DNA from: DATDYA01 sp035289165
GTDB lineage: Bacteria; Patescibacteriota; Patescibacteriia; Magasanikbacterales; GWA2-37-8
Assembly (NCBI GenBank): GCA_035289165.1
Contig: DATDYA010000019.1
Span: 1-19,130, forward strand
Reading direction: 5' to 3'
Length of the DNA: 19,130 nt
A program made the translations under genes and the position numbers. The notes under the pieces were generated by a model, which saw only the letters and a program-made list of their open reading frames with translations, was not told where the DNA came from and searched no databases. Below, one piece after another: positions 1-7,515 of the stretch. Each line of letters starts with the position of its first letter. Position 1 is the stretch's first letter.

Positions 1-124
1 CGTCTACACGACGAACGCCCGGGATCTGATCTTCGAGGGAGTCGTCTTCCTCGTCTCTCCTGTGGCAGGAGCCTAGGTCTGAAGCCGTGGACGCAAGTCC
101 ACCCGCTTCGTACTCGGCTTCTCC
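1..124 (+). ncRNA. GC-rich hairpin-dense element, probable 3' part of a structured RNA (family not recognised)
   Basis: This stretch is clearly richer in G+C than the coding DNA that follows and holds consecutive hairpins. One is a 7-bp stem, 34-40 with 47-53. The second is a perfect 6-bp stem, CTCCTG (57-62) with CAGGAG (66-71), loop TGG. The third is a 7-bp stem, GAAGCCG (81-87) with CGGCTTC (115-121), which encloses TGGAC-GCAA-GTCCA (88-101) with a GNRA-type tetraloop. A strong terminator follows at once. In AT-leaning genomes this pattern is typical of stable RNA. I could not match it to tmRNA (no T-arm with TTCRA), RNase P RNA (no ACAGAA 3' core), SRP RNA or 6S RNA. The 5' part lies outside the window. 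The strand is inferred from the terminator. A coding tail is also possible, since frame 2 is open until TAG at 74-76. Confidence 0.45.
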
Positions 125-172
125 AACCCCCGTCCCAGCGAACGCTTAAGTGCGTAAGCTGGGGCGGGGGTT
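125..172 (+). terminator. Strong intrinsic terminator-like hairpin
   Basis: AACCCCCGTCCCAGC (125-139) pairs with GCTGGGGCGGGGGTT (158-172) over 15 bp, with one G.U pair. The loop itself contains a small ACGC/GCGT stem (142-145 with 152-155). The downstream tract is short and mixed (TTCTGTGTATTCT), so the call rests on stem strength. It ends the element on the left and insulates it from the mre promoter. Confidence 0.7.
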
Positions 173-200
173 CTGTGTATTCTAAAGGCATTTTCCTTCT

Positions 201-229
201 TTGACACCCCCGACTTTTTAGGCTAAAAT
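201..229 (+). promoter_or_regulatory. Promoter of the mre operon
   Basis: A perfect -35 TTGACA (201-206), a 17-bp spacer and -10 TAAAAT (224-229). Initiation about 7 nt past the -10 falls near 236, only about 5 nt before the ATG at 242, so the transcript would be almost leaderless. Confidence 0.8.
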
Positions 230-241
230 AGGTGTACTCGT

Positions 242-637
242 ATGACCTTACGTCAATATCTCATTCTCATGAGTTTAGGTACAGTCGCTTGTGCTATCGC
301 CTGGCTTTTTATTGTTTTTAGCATTGACCCAACCCAAGCAGGGGTAATCGGCCTCACCTTCTTTTACATCAGTCTTTTTCTCACTTTACTTGGTGCTTTT
401 TCAGTCATTGGCTTTCTCTTACGACGTAAACTCGTCTATGATGAGGTCGCTGTCTTCCGCCACGTCCGCCGCACCTTCCGCCAGAGTATTATTTTTTCCT
501 TATTTTTTATCTGTGTATTACTACTTTTACAAAAGCAATGGTTCAACTGGTGGAATTTAGCCTTATTAATATTTTTAGTTCTCGTAACTGAAGGGATAAT
601 TTTCAGTAACCGAAAGAATAAACGGTATGTTCAATAG
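242..637 (+). CDS. Small four-helix membrane protein, first gene of the mre operon
   Basis: A 131-residue hydrophobic protein with four predicted membrane segments, at about residues 6-28, 34-60, 82-97 and 103-122. A basic, Arg-rich loop (about 61-80) lies between helices 2 and 3, and the C-terminal tail is basic (RKNKR). I do not recognise a named family. Similar short membrane proteins occur in front of mreB in some Patescibacteria, but that is recollection, not something tested here. Its last 11 bases overlap the start of mreB (ATG at 627, TAG at 635-637), so translation is probably coupled. It is the first gene behind the TTGACA/TAAAAT promoter and has no Shine-Dalgarno sequence. Position suggests a link to the MreBCD elongation machinery. 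No catalytic motif is visible. Confidence 0.85.
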   Translation: MTLRQYLILMSLGTVACAIAWLFIVFSIDPTQAGVIGLTFFYISLFLTLLGAFSVIGFLLRRKLVYDEVAVFRHVRRTFRQSIIFSLFFICVLLLLQKQWFNWWNLALLIFLVLVTEGIIFSNRKNKRYVQ

Positions 638-1676
638 CTTCTGGAATAAATTTAAAAAAGAAATTGGGATCGACCTCGGTACCGCCAATACACTGGTGTA
701 TGTTAAGGATCGTGGGATTATTATTAACGAACCGAGCGTTGTCGCTGTTAACACTCGGACCGAACAAATCCTGGCTGTTGGTAATGAAGCCAAAGACATG
801 CTTGGCAAAACTCCACCACATATCGTGACCACCCGTCCTTTGTCCGGCGGCATTATTTCTGACTTCGAAGTCGCCGAACGCATGGTCAGATATTTTATTG
901 ACAAAGTGTATGAAGATCGTCTGAACTTTATGTCCCGCCCGACTGTCGTTATTGGCGCCCCAATGGAAATTACGGAAGTAGAAAAGAAAGCCATTGTCGA
1001 CGCTGTAACTAACGCTGGCGCTCGTGAAGTTTGGGTGGTGGAAGAACCCATGGCTGCCGCGATCGGCTCCCGCATGCCGGTACGTGAACCAGTTGGTAAT
1101 TTTATCGTTGAAATGGGTGGTGGGACCTGTGAGATCGCCATCATTTCTTTGAGTGGAATCGTCACCTGGAAATCCATCAAAATTGCCGGCGATGAACTGA
1201 ACCGTAATATTGTCCAATATGCCCGCGATGAATTTAACCTACTCTTAGGTGAAAAACAGGCGGAAGAAATTAAGATTAAAATTGGTTCGGCCGTCACGCT
1301 TGCTGAACCAATGGAATTCCCCATGCGCGGCCGCGATCTTTTAACTGGCCTGCCGAAAGAAATAATGATTAACGACACCCATGTTCGAGAAGCCATGATT
1401 AAATCTCTTCGCACGATTGTGGATAACATTAAAGCCACCTTGGAAATCGCGCCGCCGGAATTAGTCGCGGATATCCACGAACGCGGAATTTTAATTTCCG
1501 GCGGCGGTGCTTTACTACGCGGCATAGACGAATTAATCGCCCGAGCGACTGAAGTTCCGGTTCGCGTTGCCGACGATCCTTTAACCTCGGTGGTTCGTGG
1601 CACCGGTCTTCTTTTGGATGATATGGAACTGTTAAAAGAACTAGCTGTCAACCCCTTGAATTATTCGGTTAAATAA
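627..1676 (+). CDS. mreB: Rod shape-determining protein MreB
   Basis: Bacterial actin homologue that forms membrane-bound filaments directing lateral wall synthesis; 349 residues, the usual length. The start FNSFWNKFKK looks like the amphipathic membrane-binding helix of MreB. The phosphate-1 loop is GIDLGTANT (D16), followed by NEPSVVAV, the VVEEPMAAAIG region, and a C-terminal SGGGALLRGIDEL adenosine motif. The phosphate-2 loop reads E162-M-G-G-G-T-C-E, where family members usually have D-I-G-G-G-T-T-E, so a normally aspartate position is glutamate. The start at 627 overlaps the upstream membrane protein, with T at -1 and no Shine-Dalgarno. mreC follows after 2 nt. Identification is secure; the phosphate-2 substitution may alter ATPase behaviour. 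Confidence 0.97.
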   Translation: MFNSFWNKFKKEIGIDLGTANTLVYVKDRGIIINEPSVVAVNTRTEQILAVGNEAKDMLGKTPPHIVTTRPLSGGIISDFEVAERMVRYFIDKVYEDRLNFMSRPTVVIGAPMEITEVEKKAIVDAVTNAGAREVWVVEEPMAAAIGSRMPVREPVGNFIVEMGGGTCEIAIISLSGIVTWKSIKIAGDELNRNIVQYARDEFNLLLGEKQAEEIKIKIGSAVTLAEPMEFPMRGRDLLTGLPKEIMINDTHVREAMIKSLRTIVDNIKATLEIAPPELVADIHERGILISGGGALLRGIDELIARATEVPVRVADDPLTSVVRGTGLLLDDMELLKELAVNPLNYSVK

Positions 1677-1678
1677 CT

Positions 1679-2470
1679 ATGCGGACTAACCGTAAAACTT
1701 ACGGTCTTCTAACAGCAATCCTCTTATTGCTGGTTTTTTTTCATTACCTCGGTTGGCTGACTTTTTTTGAAAATTTTGCCCGTAAAATTTTAAACCCCAT
1801 TCTTACCGAAACCCACAAAACCAGCGTCAAGGCAGGGGATAACGTCCGGTATTTTAAAAACCGCGACGAATTTATTACTGCCTACGAAAATTGCCTGAAC
1901 GAGAAGGAAGACAATAATGTTTTAAATACCAAACTTAAACTCCTGGAGGATGAAAATACTGAACTGAAAACCCAAATTAAATATCTTCAAAAGAATCCTA
2001 CCGAGCATGTTACTCTCGACGTGGTGGGTCGCGATCTAAACAGCGCTGAACAAATCATAATCTTAAACGGTGGGAGTAACCACCAGCTGGCCGTTGGTCA
2101 ACCGGTCGTTATCCGAGAGGGGATACTGGTCGGAAAAGTTTTTAAAGTCGAACCGAACCTGGCTTGGGTTCGAGTGGTAAACGATCATGGTAGTAAAATT
2201 GCCGCTACCATTCTAAATAACGACCACAGCCTAGGAATCGTCGAGGGTGGTTATGGTATTAGTTTGCGAATGAAATTTATTCCTCGCAATGAGGTTATTA
2301 ATGTTAGCGAGGATGTGGTAACGTCGGGCCTCGACGGCCTACCGAGAGGACTTTTAATTGGCAAAATCGCCGTGGTTGAAAACGAAGCCTACCAGCCCTT
2401 TCAACAGGCTATCCTTACTCCTTCTCACGATCTAACTAAACTAACCGTCGTGACTGTTCTGGTAAAATAA
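1679..2470 (+). CDS. mreC: Rod shape-determining protein MreC
   Basis: Bitopic elongasome scaffold that links MreB filaments to the PBP2/RodA synthase on the outer face of the membrane. Its 263 residues show a short basic N-terminus, one membrane helix (about 8-28), a coiled coil (about 65-107) and a C-terminal beta-barrel pair. Typical family stretches include VVGRDLN, a GQPVVIREGILVGKV segment and VVTSGLDGLPRGLLIGKI. The length matches bacterial MreC. The gene begins 2 nt after the mreB stop in the context AACTATG, without a Shine-Dalgarno sequence, and lies between mreB and mreD as in most bacteria. Nothing appears truncated. Confidence 0.96.
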   Translation: MRTNRKTYGLLTAILLLLVFFHYLGWLTFFENFARKILNPILTETHKTSVKAGDNVRYFKNRDEFITAYENCLNEKEDNNVLNTKLKLLEDENTELKTQIKYLQKNPTEHVTLDVVGRDLNSAEQIIILNGGSNHQLAVGQPVVIREGILVGKVFKVEPNLAWVRVVNDHGSKIAATILNNDHSLGIVEGGYGISLRMKFIPRNEVINVSEDVVTSGLDGLPRGLLIGKIAVVENEAYQPFQQAILTPSHDLTKLTVVTVLVK

Positions 2471-2482
2471 ACAACCAACCGA

Positions 2483-3019
2483 ATGAAAAAAATCTGGAAA
2501 ATTATTATCGCCCTCATTGTCTCCGCCGGTATTTTTTTCTTGCAAATTTTAGCTAAAGAATTTTTACCCTACCCTTTAAACCAAATTAACATCATTTTTG
2601 CCGCCATGGCCTGGCTCCTTATTTTAACCGGTCGAGTCGGCATACTTTGGTACGGCGCTCCGCTCGCTTTCCTAATTGAAATTTTCAGCAGTTCACAATT
2701 TGGTTTAAATAGTTTATTACTGTTATTTTCTTTTCTATTAATCTTTTGGTTGCTTATTAACTACTTTACTAATCGATCATTACTAATTGTTATGCTATTA
2801 GGCTTGATCGGGATGACGTTTTACCGATCGTGTTACATTTTATACCAACTAGTTTTTACTTCTGGCGGAGACAACATTAATTGGTCTCTCGGCGGCATCT
2901 TTTCGTTATACGGCGTCGAAATCATTATTACAACCGTTGCTTTAACTTTGTTCTACCTCTTAACCACGATCTTCATTAAAAAATTAAACCCCTCGTACAT
3001 AAGCATATCCAAACTATGA
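2483..3019 (+). CDS. mreD: Rod shape-determining protein MreD
   Basis: Integral membrane partner of MreC; 178 residues with about five hydrophobic segments and few charged residues. The sequence is weakly conserved, as usual for MreD. The call rests on size, topology and the classic mreB-mreC-mreD-mrdA order. It starts 12 nt after the mreC stop and is one of only two ATG genes here that lack T at -1 (A instead). Its UGA stop is part of an ATGA overlap with mrdA (ATG at 3016, TGA at 3017-3019), pointing to stop-start coupling. Use of UGA as a stop argues against code 25. Confidence 0.9.
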   Translation: MKKIWKIIIALIVSAGIFFLQILAKEFLPYPLNQINIIFAAMAWLLILTGRVGILWYGAPLAFLIEIFSSSQFGLNSLLLLFSFLLIFWLLINYFTNRSLLIVMLLGLIGMTFYRSCYILYQLVFTSGGDNINWSLGGIFSLYGVEIIITTVALTLFYLLTTIFIKKLNPSYISISKL

Positions 3020-4986
3020 GTGACCTCCGACCATTTAACATTAAAGGGGAGGGGGACAAGACCGGCCGGATGAAACATAAATACCGGATGTCTTGGGTTG
3101 AGGATTCTTTTCATGGTGAGGTCCACGACGCAACAGTTGGTGTTAATGACGAAGCCCGAAACTATGTCGGTCGAGGTATACCCCTCTGGCGGATTGTTAC
3201 GGCCTTAGTTATTTTTGCCCTAGGAATCGGCATTGTCCTGACCCGAGTTTTTACCCTACAGATTATTCAGGGCCGGGAATACCGCGACCTAGCGGAAGGT
3301 AACCGCATACGTTTGCGACCCATTCCGAGCGAGCGAGGGATTATTTATGATCGTTTTGGTAAAGAACTGGTACAAAATATCCCCAGTTTTTCACTCGCCA
3401 TCGTTCCCCAAGATCTACCAAAAGATAAAGAAAAACGTGAACTAGTTGTCCAAACCCTCTCCACCCGAGCGGAAATCCCCGAAGAAGATATTAAAAACTT
3501 GCTCGAAAAATACAAAAACTACAGTTACGAATCTTTGGTTGTCAAAGAGAATTTGCCCTATGACACCGCTTTAAAATTGTATGTTGAAAATGCCGATCTA
3601 CCCGGCGTCTTGGTCGAAAGTGGCACCAAGCGCAAATATTTAAATAGCACCTCAAGCACGCTAAGCTTATCCCATGTTTTAGGGTATTTAAGTAAATTGA
3701 ACGAGGAAGAACTGTCGGAATTAAAAAGTGTCGGCTACTTGCCATCAGATAACATTGGTAAATCTGGTCTGGAAAAAAACTTTGAAGCCGCTCTCCGGGG
3801 AGAATATGGGAAGAAAAAAATTGAGGTTAATGCTCTCGGGCACGAACAAAATGTTTTGGCTGAAGAAGCTCCCCACCCCGGAAACAATCTTTATCTTTCG
3901 CTCGACCTAGAGGCGCAAAGTAAACTCGAAGAAATTGCTAAAGCCCATCTAATAAAAGTAAAAAAAGAAAAAATTGCCGCCATTGCCCTGAACCCTGAAA
4001 ACGGCGAGATTTTAGCCATGGTTAATTTACCGAGTTTTGACAGCAACGATTTTTCCGGCGGCATTACTAACGAAAACTACCAAAAATATACCGAAGATAA
4101 AAACCTGCCGCTTTTTAACCGAACGATCGCCGGAACTTATCCACCGGGTTCAACCATTAAGCTAATTGTGAGCGCGGCGGCCCTGCAAGAAGGCATCGTA
4201 AACTATACCACTGTCTTTAATAGTGTCGGCGGCCTCCGTGTCGGCAGTTGGTTTTTTAAAGATTGGAAAGCTGGCGGCCACGGAATAACCAACGTCACCA
4301 AAGCTATCGCTTGGTCTGTGAATACTTTTTACTACTATGTCGGTGGTGGCTACAACGATTTCGTAGGCCTTGGCATTGACCGTCTAACTAAATATTTTAA
4401 AATGTTTAATTTATCCGAAATAACCGGTATTGACATTCCCGGTGAAAAAACTGGTTTTATTCCCAGCGAAACTTGGAAAAAAGAAAAAAAGAACGAACGT
4501 TGGTATATTGGGGATACCTATAACATTTCCATTGGCCAAGGCGACCTGTTGGTAACCCCACTCCGAGTGGCCTTATGGACTAGTATTGTTGGAAATGGCG
4601 GAAAGATTGTTACCCCGCATTTTGGCGTAAAATTGACTGATCCGATCACTAAAGCCGAGACCATTCTTTATAAAGGCAACGAAAAAAAAGTTAATGTTAA
4701 CCCTAGCCACCTCGGGATTGTTCAGCAAGGCATGCGAGAATGTGTTACTATCGGTAGCTGTAAACTACTCCAAACCCTACCTTTCCAGGCCGGAGGGAAA
4801 ACTGGTACTGCCCAATGGAGCAGTACCAAAGATACTCACGCTTGGTTTACTTCTCTCGCCCCGTATGACGACCCCAAAATTGTGGTAACAGTCATGGTGG
4901 AAGAAGGTGGGGAAGGAGCCACCGCGGCCATGCCAATCGCCCGAGACTTCCTTGCTTGGTGGGGAAAAAAATATTTGACACCTTAG
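3016..4986 (+). CDS. mrdA: Peptidoglycan DD-transpeptidase, penicillin-binding protein 2 type
   Basis: Class B penicillin-binding protein that cross-links peptidoglycan in the elongasome; 656 residues. A long cytoplasmic N-terminus (about 1-57) precedes one membrane helix (58-79), then the PBP dimerisation/pedestal region beginning RPIPSERGIIYDR, then the transpeptidase domain. Catalytic motifs are intact: S379-T-I-K382 (active serine and lysine), S434-V-N436 and K595-T-G597. The family usually has 15-25 residues ahead of the helix, so the N-terminal tail is long; internal Met19 and Met25 are alternative starts. The chosen ATG is supported by the ATGA overlap with mreD. The glycosyltransferase partner RodA is not next door. 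The last codons contain the greA -35 element. Confidence 0.95.
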   Translation: MSDLRPFNIKGEGDKTGRMKHKYRMSWVEDSFHGEVHDATVGVNDEARNYVGRGIPLWRIVTALVIFALGIGIVLTRVFTLQIIQGREYRDLAEGNRIRLRPIPSERGIIYDRFGKELVQNIPSFSLAIVPQDLPKDKEKRELVVQTLSTRAEIPEEDIKNLLEKYKNYSYESLVVKENLPYDTALKLYVENADLPGVLVESGTKRKYLNSTSSTLSLSHVLGYLSKLNEEELSELKSVGYLPSDNIGKSGLEKNFEAALRGEYGKKKIEVNALGHEQNVLAEEAPHPGNNLYLSLDLEAQSKLEEIAKAHLIKVKKEKIAAIALNPENGEILAMVNLPSFDSNDFSGGITNENYQKYTEDKNLPLFNRTIAGTYPPGSTIKLIVSAAALQEGIVNYTTVFNSVGGLRVGSWFFKDWKAGGHGITNVTKAIAWSVNTFYYYVGGGYNDFVGLGIDRLTKYFKMFNLSEITGIDIPGEKTGFIPSETWKKEKKNERWYIGDTYNISIGQGDLLVTPLRVALWTSIVGNGGKIVTPHFGVKLTDPITKAETILYKGNEKKVNVNPSHLGIVQQGMRECVTIGSCKLLQTLPFQAGGKTGTAQWSSTKDTHAWFTSLAPYDDPKIVVTVMVEEGGEGATAAMPIARDFLAWWGKKYLTP

Positions 4987-5002
4987 CCTCATGTGCTATA
5001 CT
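4975..5002 (+). promoter_or_regulatory. greA promoter, -35 inside the mrdA 3' end
   Basis: TTGACA (4975-4980), a 16-bp spacer and TATACT (4997-5002). The -35 lies within the last mrdA codons and the spacer spans its TAG stop (4984-4986). Predicted initiation near 5009 gives a leader of about 24 nt without a Shine-Dalgarno sequence. Confidence 0.8.
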
Positions 5003-5032
5003 TTTAAACACCACTAATATTTAATATTTTCT

Positions 5033-5494
5033 ATGGACGAATCAAAGAATTACATGAGCGCCGAAAGTCTGGCCGCCTTGAAGGAAGAACTTAAAACCAT
5101 TAAAGACAAAACCATACCAGAGATTGCTAAACGCATTGACGAAGCCAAACAACAGGGCGACCTATCCGAAAATGCCGAATACCATCAAGCCAGAGAAGAT
5201 ATGTCTTGGGCCCAAGGTCGTTTATACGAATTAGAAGAGTTGATTAATAACGCCGAAATTATTACCGCCATTAAAGGTGATGTCGCCGCTTTGGGAAGCA
5301 AAGTAACCGTAAAAGTGGGAGATAAAACCAAAGAATACACTATTGTTGGACCGCAAGAAATTGATCTGGCCAAAGGGCACATCTCTAACGAATCACCAAT
5401 CGGTGAGGCTCTTTTAGGACACAAAAAGGGTGCTAAGGTGGAAGTGTCAACGCCGGCCGGGGTGCAAATTTATGAGATTCTGAAGATTGAATAA
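5033..5494 (+). CDS. greA: Transcription elongation factor GreA
   Basis: Rescues backtracked RNA polymerase by stimulating transcript cleavage through the secondary channel. Its 153 residues are normal for GreA: an N-terminal antiparallel coiled coil (about 8-78) and a C-terminal FKBP-like domain (about 83-153). The tip motif GDLSENAEY carries the acidic pair D43 and E46, which position the catalytic Mg2+, so it is expected to be cleavage-competent rather than an inhibitory paralogue. Met8 (ATG at 5054) is an alternative start that would give the common beginning MSAESLAALKEEL. It is a single-gene unit with its own promoter and terminator. Confidence 0.97.
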   Translation: MDESKNYMSAESLAALKEELKTIKDKTIPEIAKRIDEAKQQGDLSENAEYHQAREDMSWAQGRLYELEELINNAEIITAIKGDVAALGSKVTVKVGDKTKEYTIVGPQEIDLAKGHISNESPIGEALLGHKKGAKVEVSTPAGVQIYEILKIE

Positions 5495-5508
5495 CTGCCT
5501 AAATTTTG

Positions 5509-5534
5509 CCCTCGACTCTGGTCGGGGGTTTTTT
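5509..5534 (+). terminator. Intrinsic terminator of greA
   Basis: CCCTCGAC (5509-5516), loop TCTG, GTCGGGGG (5521-5528): 8 bp with one U.G pair, followed by six T (5529-5534). The final two T are also the first bases of the lysS -35 (5533-5538), so terminator and promoter share bases. Confidence 0.9.
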
Positions 5535-5561
5535 GACTAGACAATCGAAATAAGCTATACT
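5533..5561 (+). promoter_or_regulatory. lysS promoter
   Basis: TTGACT (5533-5538), a 17-bp spacer and TATACT (5556-5561). Initiation near 5568 leaves a leader of about 19 nt, AT-rich and without a Shine-Dalgarno sequence. The -35 is embedded in the greA terminator U-tract. Confidence 0.8.
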
Positions 5562-5586
5562 TTATAAGTAATTTTAAGTATTTTTT

Positions 5587-7059
5587 ATGCCAATAGACAT
5601 TAGTGAAGAAGCAATTCGGCTTCAACATCTAGAGAACATCCGGTCGGCCGGAATCGAGCCTTATCCCGCCCACACTAAACGAACCCACACGCTTTCCGAG
5701 GCGCGTGAGGCTGGTACCGATAGCGAGGTTATCGTAGCTGGTCGTATCGTTTCCAAACGAGAAATGGGTAAAATCGCCTTTTGCCACCTGAAAGATATGA
5801 GCGGTCGCTTACAAGCGGTCTTTTCAGCTAACCAACTTGATCCAGAAAAATACAAATTTTTTATCAAACAGTTCGACTTGGGAGATTTTGTATCGGTGCG
5901 GGGTAAAATCTTTGTTACTAAAGCCGGTGAGGTCTCCGTCATGGTTGACGAATTCGACATTTTAACCAAAACATTATTACCTTTGCCAGAAAAATTTCAC
6001 GGTCTTTCCGACATTGAAATTCGTTACCGACAACGCTATTTAGATTTACTCGCCAATGAGGAGTCCTTGAAGATCGCGAAAGCGCGCAGTCTTTTAGTAC
6101 GCGAGATTCGCAGTTTTTTCGACGGTCATGGTTTTTACGAAGTAGAAACCCCGGTCCTGCAAACTCTTTACGGTGGCGCCCTCGCGCGGCCGTTTGAAAC
6201 ACACCACAACGCCCTCGACATTCCGCTTTATTTACGCATTGCGCCAGAACTGTATTTAAAACGACTGGTAGTCGGTGGATTAGAAAAAGTATACGAGATA
6301 GCCAAATGTTTCCGCAATGAAGGAATTGACCAAAACCACAACCCAGAATTTACCCAGATTGAATTTTACTGGGCTTATGCCGATTACCAAGACTTGATGG
6401 ACATGGTTGAAGAATTGCTACCCCAGCTAATTACCAAACTTGGCTTGCCATTAAAATTCGAAACCGAGGGGCAAACTGTGGATTTCACCCCACCGTATCC
6501 ACGTGTCACTATGAGAGCTTTAATTCAAGAACACGCTGGTATTGATATCGAGGATTATCCAACACAAGAAGCTTTGTACAAAAAAGCTATCGACCTTAAG
6601 GTCGAAGGCATAGATAAAAATACCGGCCGTGGAAAATTATTCGATGAAATATATAAAACCTACGCTCGACCAAAAATTGTCAATCCGATTTTCATGATTG
6701 ATCACCCGGTTGAGCTGTCTCCTTTAGCCAAACGCAAACCTGAAGATGCGCGCTATGTAGAAAGAGTACAATTGTTGTGTATAGGCGGCAACGAACTTTG
6801 CAATGGCTGGTCCGAGTTAAACGATCCTTTGGATCAAGAAGAGCGTTTCCGTGAACAAGAGCGTTTAGAAGCCGCCGGGGATGAAGAGAGTATGCCGTTT
6901 GATGAGGATTATGTTACTGCTTTAAAACACGGTCTTCCACCAACCGCGGGGTTAGGTATGGGCATCGATCGCTTGGTAAAATTATTAATGAACGCTGAAA
7001 ACCTTAAAGAAGTGATCCTGTTCCCAACTTTGAAACCGGCCACCAAGGAAAGCGAATAA
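5587..7059 (+). CDS. lysS: Lysyl-tRNA synthetase, class II
   Basis: Charges tRNA-Lys with lysine in the cytoplasm; 490 residues, the standard bacterial length. An N-terminal OB-fold anticodon-binding domain (about 50-145) precedes the class II catalytic core. The motif 1 region includes RQRYLDLL; the LysRS signature GGALARPFETHHNALD is followed by LRIAPELYLKRL. Motif 2 is FRNEGIDQNHNPEF with R243, and motif 3 is GLGMGIDRL with R462. All key class II elements are present. Its own promoter overlaps the greA terminator. No clear terminator separates it from the next gene 39 nt downstream, so read-through is possible. Confidence 0.98.
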   Translation: MPIDISEEAIRLQHLENIRSAGIEPYPAHTKRTHTLSEAREAGTDSEVIVAGRIVSKREMGKIAFCHLKDMSGRLQAVFSANQLDPEKYKFFIKQFDLGDFVSVRGKIFVTKAGEVSVMVDEFDILTKTLLPLPEKFHGLSDIEIRYRQRYLDLLANEESLKIAKARSLLVREIRSFFDGHGFYEVETPVLQTLYGGALARPFETHHNALDIPLYLRIAPELYLKRLVVGGLEKVYEIAKCFRNEGIDQNHNPEFTQIEFYWAYADYQDLMDMVEELLPQLITKLGLPLKFETEGQTVDFTPPYPRVTMRALIQEHAGIDIEDYPTQEALYKKAIDLKVEGIDKNTGRGKLFDEIYKTYARPKIVNPIFMIDHPVELSPLAKRKPEDARYVERVQLLCIGGNELCNGWSELNDPLDQEERFREQERLEAAGDEESMPFDEDYVTALKHGLPPTAGLGMGIDRLVKLLMNAENLKEVILFPTLKPATKESE

Positions 7060-7098
7060 AACAACTAACGACCTTACTCATTTAATTGTACCTGCCAT

Positions 7099-7515
7099 AT
7101 GAAAAAAACCCGAGTAATCGTCTTTGGTACTTTTGATCTTTTACACCCCGGGCATCTTCATCTCTTAAAAGAAGCCAAAGAATACGGCGACTATCTTATC
7201 GTGGTCGTCGCCCGCGACAACACCGTTGAAGAAGTAAAAGGTAAAAATCCAGTGAACGACGAACAGGCGAGATTAGAAAACATTAAAAAATTAAATATTG
7301 CTGACAAGGTTCGTTTGGGCTACATTGACGATCGTTACAAAGTAATCGCCGAAGAAGATCCCGACATTATCGCCCTAGGTTATGACCAAAAAGTCTTTGT
7401 TGATCGGCTAACTGATGTTATCCCTGACCATACTAAAATTGTTCGCCTCACTTCGCACCATCCAGATAAATACAAAAGCTCCAAGCTTAGAAAAGATCAC
7501 GGCCAATCTTTATGA
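7099..7515 (+). CDS. RibL/TagD-type nucleotidyltransferase, probable FAD synthase
   Basis: A 138-residue single-domain enzyme of the HxGH nucleotidyltransferase superfamily. The N-terminal FGTFDLLHPGHLHLL holds the HPGH active-site motif. VVVARDNTVEEVKGK and the C-terminal DIIALGYDQKVF resemble archaeal-type FAD synthase (RibL), which transfers AMP to FMN. Glycerol-3-phosphate cytidylyltransferase (TagD) is a close relative and cannot be excluded; its RTEGISTT motif is not seen. There is no riboflavin kinase domain, so this is not a bifunctional RibF. Its UGA stop overlaps the next ATG (ATGA at 7512-7515), suggesting coupled translation with the RdgB-Nudix protein. A nucleotide cofactor or pool role suits that neighbour. 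Confidence 0.85.
   Translation: MKKTRVIVFGTFDLLHPGHLHLLKEAKEYGDYLIVVVARDNTVEEVKGKNPVNDEQARLENIKKLNIADKVRLGYIDDRYKVIAEEDPDIIALGYDQKVFVDRLTDVIPDHTKIVRLTSHHPDKYKSSKLRKDHGQSL

Noticed and set aside
2..76. Frame 2 open reading tail ending in TAG, possible C-terminus of an upstream gene
   Set aside because: Only 24 codons are visible, with GC-rich codons unlike the rest of the window, and the same bases form stable hairpins. A structured RNA explains it better, though it is not excluded.
57..124. 3' end of tmRNA or a tRNA-like domain ending in CTCCA
   Set aside because: No T-arm (GTTCRA loop with 5-bp stem) and no acceptor geometry precede the CCA-like end.
575..1651. Open frame of 358 codons on the minus strand opposite mreB (and a 204-codon frame at 603-1217)
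   Set aside because: Both lie wholly across mreB, which is certain from its motifs. The translations are low in complexity, rich in Ser/Ile/Arg, and lack any domain; they are antisense shadows of mreB codon bias.
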